From Paenibacillus chondroitinus NBRC 15376 (GTDB lineage Bacteria; Bacillota; Bacilli; Paenibacillales; NBRC-103111), in contig NZ_BILW01000001.1 of NCBI RefSeq assembly GCF_004000765.1, positions 496,001 through 560,000 of the forward strand: 64,000 nucleotides of DNA, in the 5' to 3' direction. How positions within the stretch are numbered: the first letter of the stretch is position 1; each line of letters starts with the position of its first letter. This document shows positions 57,629 through 64,000 of the stretch, piece after piece. The position numbers and the translations under genes are program-made. The notes below the pieces were generated by a model. It had not been told where the DNA came from and made no database searches. It was given only the letters and a program-made list of their open reading frames with translations.

Positions 57629-59824
57629 ATGCAGATAACTTTTGAACAGACACAAGGTATTTTTCATTTAAAAAACAGCCAGATGAGTTATGTGATTCAG
57701 CTTGTCCAAAATGCCTATCCGGCACATGTCTACTGGGGTCGCCCCATCCGGTCCGGACAATTGGCCGCCATTTTACAATTTCAAGAAAGATGTTCCTTCT
57801 CTCCGAACCCGGTTCCGGAAGACCGCAGCATCTCTTTCGATACGTTACCGCAGGAATATCCAGCCTATGGAACAAGTGACTTCCGGGAGCCTGCTTATCA
57901 AGTTGCGCTTTCGAACGGGTCAACGATTACTGAACTTATCTATGATAAGCATCGAATTTACGCAGGTAAGCCTGCTTTAGAAGGTTTGCCGGCTACGTAT
58001 ACAGAGCATGAGAACGAAGCACAAACGCTTGAGTTGGAATTAGTGGATGCGTTGATTGGTCTACGCGTCATTCTTTCTTACACCATCTTTGACCAGCATG
58101 CGGCATTGACCAGATCCGTTCGTTTCGTGAACGAAGGCACAGCTGATTTGAAGCTGCTTCGCGCACTTAGTATGAGCATCGATTATTCGCACAGCGAATT
58201 TGATCTGCTGCAGCTTTCAGGCAGCTGGGTGAGAGAGCGGCATATCGAGCGCAGGGCGCTTGCTCCCGGCAAGATAACTGTAGAAAGCCGTCGCGGCTCC
58301 AGCAGCCATCAGCATAACCCATTCATTGCCTTGCTCGCCAAGGAAGCAGGCGAAGACCATGGGGATGTATACGGGTTTAGCCTCGTGTACAGCGGGAATT
58401 TTGCCGCTCATGCCGAAGTAGAGCCGTATGGGAATACACGAGTTTCCATGGGGATTAATCCGTTTGATTTCTCTTGGCTGCTTGAGCCTGGACAAGCTTT
58501 TCAGACGCCTGAAGCCGTTATGGTTTACTCCAGCTCCGGGTTAGGGGAAATGTCCCGGTCTTATCACAAACTATACCGTACACGTCTATGTCGTGGAGAG
58601 TTCCGTGACCGTACGAGACCGGTGCTCGTGAATAACTGGGAGGCGACGTACTTCCAATTTAACGCGGACAAAATCGAAAGCATCGCCAAAGCGGGCAAGG
58701 ATCTTGGGATTGAGTTGTTCGTACTTGACGATGGCTGGTTCGGCAAAAGAGACAGCGACAATAGCTCCCTGGGAGACTGGTTCGTCGATAAAGCGAAGCT
58801 GCCGAATGGGCTGGAAGATTTGGTTGCCAGAGTAAATGGCATGGGGCTTCAATTCGGACTCTGGTTTGAGCCGGAGATGGTGTCTCCGAACAGTGAATTG
58901 TACCGGCAGCATCCAGATTGGTGTTTGCACGTGCCGAACCGCCGCCGCACAGAGGGCCGGCAGCAATTAATTCTGGACTTCTCTCGCGAGGATGTTTGCG
59001 AGGCCATCTTGGGGATGATTCGCAATATTCTGAGCAGCAGTCCGATTACGTATGTCAAATGGGACATGAACCGCAATATGACGGAAATCGGCTCCGCAGC
59101 GCTGCCGCCAGAAAGACAAAGGGAAACCGCTCATCGTTATATCCTGGGTCTCTATCGCGTTCTAGAATCGTTAACGAAAGAATTTCCACATATTTTGTTT
59201 GAAAGCTGCTCTGGTGGGGGAGGCCGCTTCGACCCTGGTATGCTCTATTATATGCCGCAAACATGGACGAGCGATAACACGGATGCCGTCTCCCGCTTGA
59301 AAATTCAATACGGTACAAGCATCGTCTATCCGGTCAGCTCGATGGGCGCGCACGTATCTGCCGTTCCGAATCACCAGGTGCACCGCGAAACCTCGCTGAA
59401 GATGCGCGGTGATGTGGCGATGTCCGGTAACTTCGGTTACGAGCTGGATCTCACCCGTTTCACGGATGAAGAGAAAGAGATTGTTAAACAGCAAATCGCG
59501 AACTACAAAGAAATTCGTCCGCTCGTCCAATTCGGCGACTTGTATCGTCTGTTAAGTCCGTTTGAGGGCAATGAAACGGCTTGGATGATCGTCTCTGAGG
59601 ATAAGAAACAAGCGCTGGTCGGCTACTTCCGCGTGTTGGCAGAACCGAACGCACCTCTCAAAACGCTGCGATTAAAAGGGCTTAACCCGGATTTCGATTA
59701 CCGCATTGCGGGTAACGAAGCGGAGTATCCTGGCGATCACCTGCTATACGCCGGTCTTCCCGTCAACGATTTGCGCGGAGACTTCCAAAGTAAAATATGG
59801 GTACTTCAAGCATCTTCTCAATAA
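57629..59824 (+). CDS. GH36 alpha-galactosidase
   Basis: A 731-residue enzyme: an N-terminal beta-sandwich (about 1-300), then a TIM barrel with the nucleophile Asp479 in YVKWDMNRN and acid/base Asp549 in TWTSDNTDA, one off the Asp478/Asp548 pair of Geobacillus AgaB. FVLDDGWFGKRD and ESCSGGGGRFDPGML are further family motifs. It hydrolyses alpha-1,6-galactosides such as raffinose and melibiose. No signal peptide. ATG 57629 follows GGAGGG. Monocistronic. Confidence 0.96.
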   Translation: MQITFEQTQGIFHLKNSQMSYVIQLVQNAYPAHVYWGRPIRSGQLAAILQFQERCSFSPNPVPEDRSISFDTLPQEYPAYGTSDFREPAYQVALSNGSTITELIYDKHRIYAGKPALEGLPATYTEHENEAQTLELELVDALIGLRVILSYTIFDQHAALTRSVRFVNEGTADLKLLRALSMSIDYSHSEFDLLQLSGSWVRERHIERRALAPGKITVESRRGSSSHQHNPFIALLAKEAGEDHGDVYGFSLVYSGNFAAHAEVEPYGNTRVSMGINPFDFSWLLEPGQAFQTPEAVMVYSSSGLGEMSRSYHKLYRTRLCRGEFRDRTRPVLVNNWEATYFQFNADKIESIAKAGKDLGIELFVLDDGWFGKRDSDNSSLGDWFVDKAKLPNGLEDLVARVNGMGLQFGLWFEPEMVSPNSELYRQHPDWCLHVPNRRRTEGRQQLILDFSREDVCEAILGMIRNILSSSPITYVKWDMNRNMTEIGSAALPPERQRETAHRYILGLYRVLESLTKEFPHILFESCSGGGGRFDPGMLYYMPQTWTSDNTDAVSRLKIQYGTSIVYPVSSMGAHVSAVPNHQVHRETSLKMRGDVAMSGNFGYELDLTRFTDEEKEIVKQQIANYKEIRPLVQFGDLYRLLSPFEGNETAWMIVSEDKKQALVGYFRVLAEPNAPLKTLRLKGLNPDFDYRIAGNEAEYPGDHLLYAGLPVNDLRGDFQSKIWVLQASSQ

Positions 59825-59891
59825 TGCAAATTTCCGCTATGATTAGTCTATTACATAAATAGACTGATCATGGAAGGGAGATTACTGCGAT

Positions 59892-60404
59892 ATGTTGAAG
59901 CGGCCTGAGAAAGATGAATACGCGCCATATTATGTACAGTACATCAGCAAAGTGACTGACGAGGAATACGAGGTGTTCCTAAACCGTCAACGTGATGAAA
60001 TCCTTGCAATATTCGGGGAGATCGACGATGAAAAGGCACGATTTCGCTATGCGCCGGGGAAATGGAGCTTGAAGGAAGTATTAGGGCATATTACAGACAC
60101 AGAGCGGGTAATGAGCTACCGGATGCTGCGTATTTCTCGTGGAGATTCGACGGTACTGCCCGGATTTGATCAGGATGTCTTTGTTGCGAATACTTCGTTC
60201 GACGAGCTGTCTATCGAGGATCTTTTGAATGATTTCAAAGCGGTCCGGCAGGCGACCTTAACGCTTCGCCGAACGATTGCAGATTCCGCTTGGTCGCGCC
60301 AGGCGAACGTCAGCACGTTTGACATCACTGCACGAGGCCTTGCTTACGTGATTGCCGGTCATGCTGAACACCATCTAAGCATTGTGAAGGAAAGATATTT
60401 ATAG
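59892..60404 (+). CDS. DinB-family metalloenzyme
   Basis: A 170-residue four-helix-bundle protein of the DinB/YfiT type. The metal ligands are probably His in KEVLGHITDTERVMSYR and the two in AGHAEHHLSIVKERYL. Many members are thiol transferases using bacillithiol; a target is not known here. The ATG follows GAAGGGAG. A strong terminator follows. Confidence 0.9.
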   Translation: MLKRPEKDEYAPYYVQYISKVTDEEYEVFLNRQRDEILAIFGEIDDEKARFRYAPGKWSLKEVLGHITDTERVMSYRMLRISRGDSTVLPGFDQDVFVANTSFDELSIEDLLNDFKAVRQATLTLRRTIADSAWSRQANVSTFDITARGLAYVIAGHAEHHLSIVKERYL

Positions 60405-60410
60405 AAAAAA

Positions 60411-60451
60411 AAGAGTTTGTCTGGGGGACGCCCTCGACAAACTCTTTTTTT
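60411..60451. terminator. Bidirectional terminator after the DinB gene
   Basis: AAGAGTTTGTC pairs with GACAAACTCTT with an inner GGG/CCC stem, flanked by A and T runs; it also serves the minus-strand gene at 60450-60677, whose stop codon lies in the T run. Confidence 0.93.
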
Positions 60452-60677
60452 AATATAGCGATAAAGCCAACGAATCGCGTTCGTTAAAGGAATGAAGGAT
60501 CGCTTCACAGCCAACGATTTCGATGGAGATGATCGACTCCAAACATTTCTTAATGGTGGCTCTGCCTTTCGTAACTTTCGCTTCAAGAGCGGATTTCAAT
60601 AGGTTGAATTTCTTTTTATTTTTCTCATCGGAGTAGACAGGCACGGGTTTGTTATGAATCGTAATAAACATTTTCAT
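60450..60677 (-). CDS. Small hypothetical protein
   Basis: A 75-residue protein, Lys-rich, with a strand-like start (MKMFITIHNKPVPVYSDEKN) then a helix KKKFNLLKSALEAKVTKG and a strand SIISIEIVGCEAIL. No family is recognised. An AGGATGG site lies before the ATG. Its stop is in the T run of the shared terminator, which supports a real gene. Confidence 0.6.
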   Translation of the reverse strand: MKMFITIHNKPVPVYSDEKNKKKFNLLKSALEAKVTKGRATIKKCLESIISIEIVGCEAILHSFNERDSLALSLY

Positions 60678-60744
60678 AGATTTTCACCATCCTAGGAATT
60701 GGATATACATCAAGCATATATGAGGATTATTAATTTAACCTTAA

Positions 60745-60801
60745 AATAGTTTTACAATTTTGAAACAAACTTGCATTTCATGTATATATGTTAAAACTAT
60801 T
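60745..60801. repeat. Inverted repeat AATAGTTTTA/TAAAACTATT
   Basis: AATAGTTTTA (60745-60754) and TAAAACTATT (60792-60801) are perfect inverted repeats 37 bases apart, in an AT-rich 250-base gap between two minus-strand genes. They lie about 75 bases upstream of the small protein gene and may be a paired operator. Confidence 0.45.
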
Positions 60802-60929
60802 CTAAATAATTCCTCATTTTGAATCTAGTAAACGGACCAGCTTTTTCCGTTGTCAAAGAATATACGATTTAGAAGGTAAAAAAGTTCCATACTCTAAGAA
60901 AAACTACATGAAAAATTTGTGAATTTTCA

Positions 60930-61730
60930 TTAATTTTGCGAATCCTTCTGCCGATACAGCTTTGGAGAGATCCCGAATCGTTGTTTAAAGGCGCGATGAA
61001 AGTATGGATAGCTGCCAAAGCCGCAGCTCAAGGCGATTTGCTCCAAGGACATGGAGCTATCATGCATGCGTTCCACTGCACTGGATAAGCGAACTTCCAA
61101 GGCGTATTGAATCATGGTTTTGCCGAAGCATTCCTTGAACAAATGAACAGCGCGGGATACGCTGAGTCCCACATGGTCAGCAACATCATCCACTTTGAAA
61201 GTGGCTGTTGCATGCGCCTCAATAAACCGTTTCATCCGGGTGCCTGTAAAAGGACGTCCTTGCAAGGAGACGGTTTCCGTTGCCGCGCGTTCCACATACA
61301 GGCATAACGCCTGCAGCAAATAACCGCTAAGCTCCCGGTTTTCCTCTTCCATTCGGCGTTTTTCAAGAATAAGCTGGCGCCAAAGCGAAATGAGCCGCGC
61401 ATCAAGATCAATTCGTGTGCAAGTTTGCTTGTAGCTCCGTTTCCACCAAGCGTCGATCCAGGCTCCTTTGCAAAATAAATAATAATCTCCGCTGGCGATT
61501 TTGCCGCCGGGGTTATCTTTCGCAGGTTCGATCTTTAACTCATACGGATCGCCCGGCTTATATAGAAGCAAATGGCCCGATTCGATTTGAATCATTTGCC
61601 CATCAACGAGAATTTCACAAGTACCCTCTGTTTGTAAACGGAAAAGATAAGTATTGAGTCCGGATTTCGTACTCACATTAAACGGTTCCATATGAAAAGA
61701 ATAGCCGCAGGTCAACAACTCCGTATCCAT
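60930..61730 (-). CDS. AraC-family transcriptional regulator
   Basis: A 266-residue regulator: N-terminal cupin-like sensor (TEGTCEILVDGQMIQIESGHLLLYKPGDPYEL) and C-terminal double HTH (VDDVADHVGLSVSRAVHLFKECFG, then LEQIALSCGFGSYPYFHRAFKQRFGISP). ATG 61730 is preceded by AAAGGTGAT; an earlier in-frame start lacks a site. It is divergent from the sugar isomerase/dehydrogenase pair, so it probably activates them; their region has a TATACT box (61804-61809) with no good -35. Confidence 0.92.
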   Translation of the reverse strand: MDTELLTCGYSFHMEPFNVSTKSGLNTYLFRLQTEGTCEILVDGQMIQIESGHLLLYKPGDPYELKIEPAKDNPGGKIASGDYYLFCKGAWIDAWWKRSYKQTCTRIDLDARLISLWRQLILEKRRMEEENRELSGYLLQALCLYVERAATETVSLQGRPFTGTRMKRFIEAHATATFKVDDVADHVGLSVSRAVHLFKECFGKTMIQYALEVRLSSAVERMHDSSMSLEQIALSCGFGSYPYFHRAFKQRFGISPKLYRQKDSQN

Positions 61731-61863
61731 GGTAATCACCTTTCGTAGCCAAATAAGAGATGTTTTGATTATATCGTGAATGGTCATAATAAGCTATGTT
61801 CGTTATACTGTCTACAAGGTTAAAGAAATGCATAAATTGGAATTTAAGAAAAGAGGGAAACAA

Positions 61864-62637
61864 ATGGGACGTTTAGGAATCGGTCTTCAATTGTATACAC
61901 TTCGTGATGATATGGCTAAAGACTTGGAAGGCACACTTCGCCATGTTGCGAAGTTAGGTTATGAAGGCGTTGAGTTTGCGGGTTATTTTGACAAGCCTGC
62001 TGCTGAAATGAAAGAATTGCTGGATGAGCTTGGCCTGAAAGCTATTGGCAGCCATGTAAGTCTGGAGAGATTCCGCAATGATCTGCAAGGCGAAATCGAC
62101 TACCTGCACACAATTGGCGCGAAATATGCGATCTGCCCTTATGTAGGTGCTGAAGAACGTGAAAATGCGGAACAATGGAGAAAGCTAATTGCTGAGTGTG
62201 AGCAAATTGCGATTGAAGTTGGCAAACAAGGCTTGCAGTTCTTATACCATAACCATGATTTCGAATTCCATCATAAAGTAGACGGCGAGTTCGTCTTTGA
62301 TGCGATGTACGCGGGGAAAGATGCGATTCAAGTGGAAATGGACGTGTGCTGGGTTAAATATGCCGGACAAGATCCACTAGCTTATATTGCCAAGTATGCT
62401 GGACGTCTGCCGCTGCTTCATTTCAAAGATTTCTCCAAGGATGCTGAAGGCAAGCTGGTTACGTTGGAGCTGGGCTTAGGCGAAGTTCCGTTGGAGCAAG
62501 TGATTAAAGCTGCTGAGCAAGCAGGCGTGCAGTGGCTTGTAGTTGAGCAGGATCACTGCCAGAAGCCGCCGCTTGTGAGCATTGAAAACAGCTTGAACTG
62601 GGTTAAAGAGCACTACATCAACGTTGTTCCTAACTAA
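61864..62637 (+). CDS. Sugar phosphate isomerase/epimerase (xylose isomerase-like TIM barrel)
   Basis: A 257-residue AP-endonuclease/xylose-isomerase-like TIM barrel: GLQLYTLRDDM, GYEGVEFAGYF, FLYHNHDFEFHH, VEMDVCWVKYAG, PLLHFKDFSKD, with metal ligands Glu, Asp, His and Glu at the strand ends. Close in pattern to inosose- or ketosugar-type isomerases. ATG 61864 follows AGAGGG. A Gfo/Idh dehydrogenase follows by 36 bases, suggesting successive steps on an inositol- or keto-sugar. Confidence 0.92.
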   Translation: MGRLGIGLQLYTLRDDMAKDLEGTLRHVAKLGYEGVEFAGYFDKPAAEMKELLDELGLKAIGSHVSLERFRNDLQGEIDYLHTIGAKYAICPYVGAEERENAEQWRKLIAECEQIAIEVGKQGLQFLYHNHDFEFHHKVDGEFVFDAMYAGKDAIQVEMDVCWVKYAGQDPLAYIAKYAGRLPLLHFKDFSKDAEGKLVTLELGLGEVPLEQVIKAAEQAGVQWLVVEQDHCQKPPLVSIENSLNWVKEHYINVVPN

Positions 62638-62673
62638 TTCATAACTTATCTTTTAGAGGAGTGTACAATTCAA

Positions 62674-63693
62674 ATGAGTAAAATTAAAGTGGCCGTCGTT
62701 GGTTGCGGCTCGATTTCCAAACATAGACATATCCCGGAATACGTTTTGAATCCTAATGTTGAGCTTGTTGCTTTCGTTGATCCGATTATCGAAAGAGCTG
62801 AGCATTACGCTCAGCTTCACGGCGGAAAAGCTTACAGCAGCTACACGGAAATGCTGAAAGAAGAAAAAGTCGATGCTGTTAGCGTATGTACGCCTAACTA
62901 TTTGCACGCAGAAGTTTCTATTGCCGCAGCAAATGCTGGCGCGCACGTACTTGTAGAGAAGCCAATGGCTGCTACAGCTGAAGAAGCGGAAGCTATGATT
63001 GAAGCTGCTAAGAAAAATGGCGTATTCTTGATGGTTGGCCATAATCAACGCCTAATGCCGCCGCACGTGAAAGCGAAAGAAATTTTGGAATCCGGCAAGC
63101 TGGGCAAAGTGCTGACATTCCGCACCTCTTTCGGACATCCAGGACCGGAAGGCTGGAGCGTTGACGGCCGCGAGAGCTGGTTCTTCCGCAAAGAAGAAGC
63201 CATCATGGGCGCAATGGGCGACCTTGGCGTGCACAAATCCGATTTGATCCGTTATTTGCTGAATGATGAAGTTGCACAAGTGGCAGCTTTCGTAGGCACT
63301 ATTCACAAGGAAGGAACGGATGTTGATGACAACTCCACTTGCTTGCTGCGCATGAAGAGCGGCGCTACTGGCTCCCTGGTTGCAAGCTGGACTTACTACA
63401 AAGGCCAGGACAACTCCACCGTTCTCTGGTGCGAGAACGGCGTTATCAAAATCGATACAGACCCTAACGATCAAGTCATCGTTGAACTTCGTAACGGCAC
63501 AGTTGAACGTTACAAAGTTGGTCAAGTAGCGACGAATGAGAAGCAAACGGTCAGCGGTGTAATCGATGAGTTCGTATCCTGCATTGTGAGTGGTACAAAA
63601 CCTCGTATTTCCGGCGAAGAAGGCAAGCGTTCCTTGGAAGTTATCCTGGCTGCATTCGAATCCGAAGCGACAGGCAAAGTTATTACGCTCTAA
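62674..63693 (+). CDS. Gfo/Idh/MocA-family NAD(P)-dependent oxidoreductase
   Basis: A 339-residue member: Rossmann motif KVAVVGCGSISKHRHIPEY, catalytic VEKPMAA (about 93-99), and GDLGVHKSDLIRYLL in the second domain. ATG follows GAGGAG. It follows the isomerase gene and faces the AraC regulator, which suggests induction by a sugar. Compared with the two copies near 10 kb it is a separate subfamily. Confidence 0.93.
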   Translation: MSKIKVAVVGCGSISKHRHIPEYVLNPNVELVAFVDPIIERAEHYAQLHGGKAYSSYTEMLKEEKVDAVSVCTPNYLHAEVSIAAANAGAHVLVEKPMAATAEEAEAMIEAAKKNGVFLMVGHNQRLMPPHVKAKEILESGKLGKVLTFRTSFGHPGPEGWSVDGRESWFFRKEEAIMGAMGDLGVHKSDLIRYLLNDEVAQVAAFVGTIHKEGTDVDDNSTCLLRMKSGATGSLVASWTYYKGQDNSTVLWCENGVIKIDTDPNDQVIVELRNGTVERYKVGQVATNEKQTVSGVIDEFVSCIVSGTKPRISGEEGKRSLEVILAAFESEATGKVITL

Positions 63694-63705
63694 TTGTTTT
63701 ATATA

Positions 63706-63748
63706 TAAAAAAAGAGGGTGTCCCTTTGGCTGTTGGACACCCTCTTTT
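63706..63748. terminator. Bidirectional terminator after the dehydrogenase gene
   Basis: AAGAGGGTGTCC pairs with GGACACCCTCTT, with A and T runs on both sides; it also ends the minus-strand gene at the right edge. Confidence 0.93.
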
Positions 63749-63750
63749 GT

Positions 63751-64000
63751 TTATCTTCCGCCCATCTCAATCGGGAGCGTGTTCGATTTTCCCACTATAG
63801 TTTCTTTCGAGTCTTTCACTTGCACTTGGATGTCCCAAATTCCTGCTTTCAGCATATTGCCTTCCACCCTGGCCGTAACCATGTGCTCATCTTGCCATGT
63901 CGTCGGAACGGCTTTACCGTTCAGCGTTACAATGCTGAGAGGGGGCAAGTTACTGCCGCGTATCATGAGTGTAACACTGGATCGACCTGAGATATCTTGG
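63751..64000 (-). CDS. C-terminal part of a gene running off the right edge (Ig-like domain)
   Basis: About 82 codons lie in the window, open to the right edge. The sequence is strand-rich (VTLMIRGSNLPPLSIVTLNGKAVP, TARVEGNMLKAGIWDIQVQVKDSKE) and looks like an IPT/TIG-type immunoglobulin-like domain at the end of a larger, probably secreted protein. No internal ATG with a ribosome binding site is needed since the frame continues. Function cannot be told. Confidence 0.65.
   Translation of the reverse strand, partial: QDISGRSSVTLMIRGSNLPPLSIVTLNGKAVPTTWQDEHMVTARVEGNMLKAGIWDIQVQVKDSKETIVGKSNTLPIEMGGR

Noticed and set aside
1..64000. CRISPR arrays, rRNA, tRNA, insertion sequences or prophage
   Set aside because: No repeat-spacer pattern, rRNA or cloverleaf-like sequence, transposase or phage structural gene was seen.

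Overview
The window comes from an endospore-forming, low-to-moderate GC member of the Bacillota, most like Paenibacillus. The grounds are a gerA-type germination operon with a sigma-G promoter, AGGAGG-type ribosome binding sites, many U-tailed terminators, a T-box leader, the CcpN/PpsR pair, AdeR/alanine dehydrogenase, and many sugar oxidoreductase and glycosidase genes. No rRNA, tRNA, CRISPR array, phage or insertion sequence was seen. The genus is an inference; no search was run.

Layout. 1-2.6 kb: gerA-like germination operon (minus strand; the C gene runs off the left edge). 2.8-5.6 kb: EamA exporter, a small unknown protein and a split chromate transporter. 5.8-8.3 kb: gluconeogenesis cluster ccpN-ppsR-glpX. 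8.4-13.7 kb: an unknown protein, two Gfo/Idh/MocA dehydrogenases, an SDR and a luciferase-like flavoprotein. 14.1-18.9 kb: orphan sugar-binding lipoprotein, LacI-type repressor with two operators, GH88 unsaturated glucuronyl hydrolase and a DUF2264 protein. 19-22 kb: adeR-ald. 22-24.6 kb: methionine ABC importer metNPQ. 24.8-27.5 kb: an unrecognised enzyme-like protein and an acetyl esterase behind a third copy of the LacI-type operator. 27.5-31.5 kb: DUF2536 protein and a heterodimeric ABC exporter. 31.8-35.2 kb: PLP decarboxylase and chemoreceptor in one operon. 35.5-38.1 kb: VanRS-like two-component system with a lipoprotein. 38.3-43.7 kb: large membrane protein, EamA transporter and T-box-controlled arginyl-tRNA synthetase. 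43.9-47.1 kb: unknown protein, threonine synthase-like protein, ATP-grasp spore-coat-type protein overlapping panD. 47.3-53.6 kb: FetAB-like ABC system, TauE, MFS exporter, MHYT-PAS sensor, HAD and GNAT proteins. 53.8-57.5 kb: complete fixABCX. 57.6-64 kb: GH36 alpha-galactosidase, DinB protein, AraC regulator divergent from an isomerase/dehydrogenase pair, and a truncated gene at the right edge.

How the genes work together. CcpN, PpsR and GlpX would control and carry out gluconeogenic flux. The three TTAAACGTTT operator copies suggest that one LacI-type repressor controls both the GH88/DUF2264 operon and the separate 24.8-27.5 kb operon, giving a split regulon for an acetylated, uronic-acid-containing glycan. 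AdeR probably activates ald. FixABCX is the family that moves electrons from NADH to low-potential ferredoxin and to quinone.

Most unusual observations. Three unrelated genes (ccpN, metN and a fetA-like gene) have well-placed Shine-Dalgarno sequences and family-typical N termini but no ATG, GTG or TTG where the start should be; the candidates are ATC, CTG or ATT. The PLP decarboxylase paired with a chemoreceptor has altered active-site motifs. The ABC exporter has a leader that could hide its ribosome binding site. The arginyl-tRNA synthetase is long and T-box controlled.
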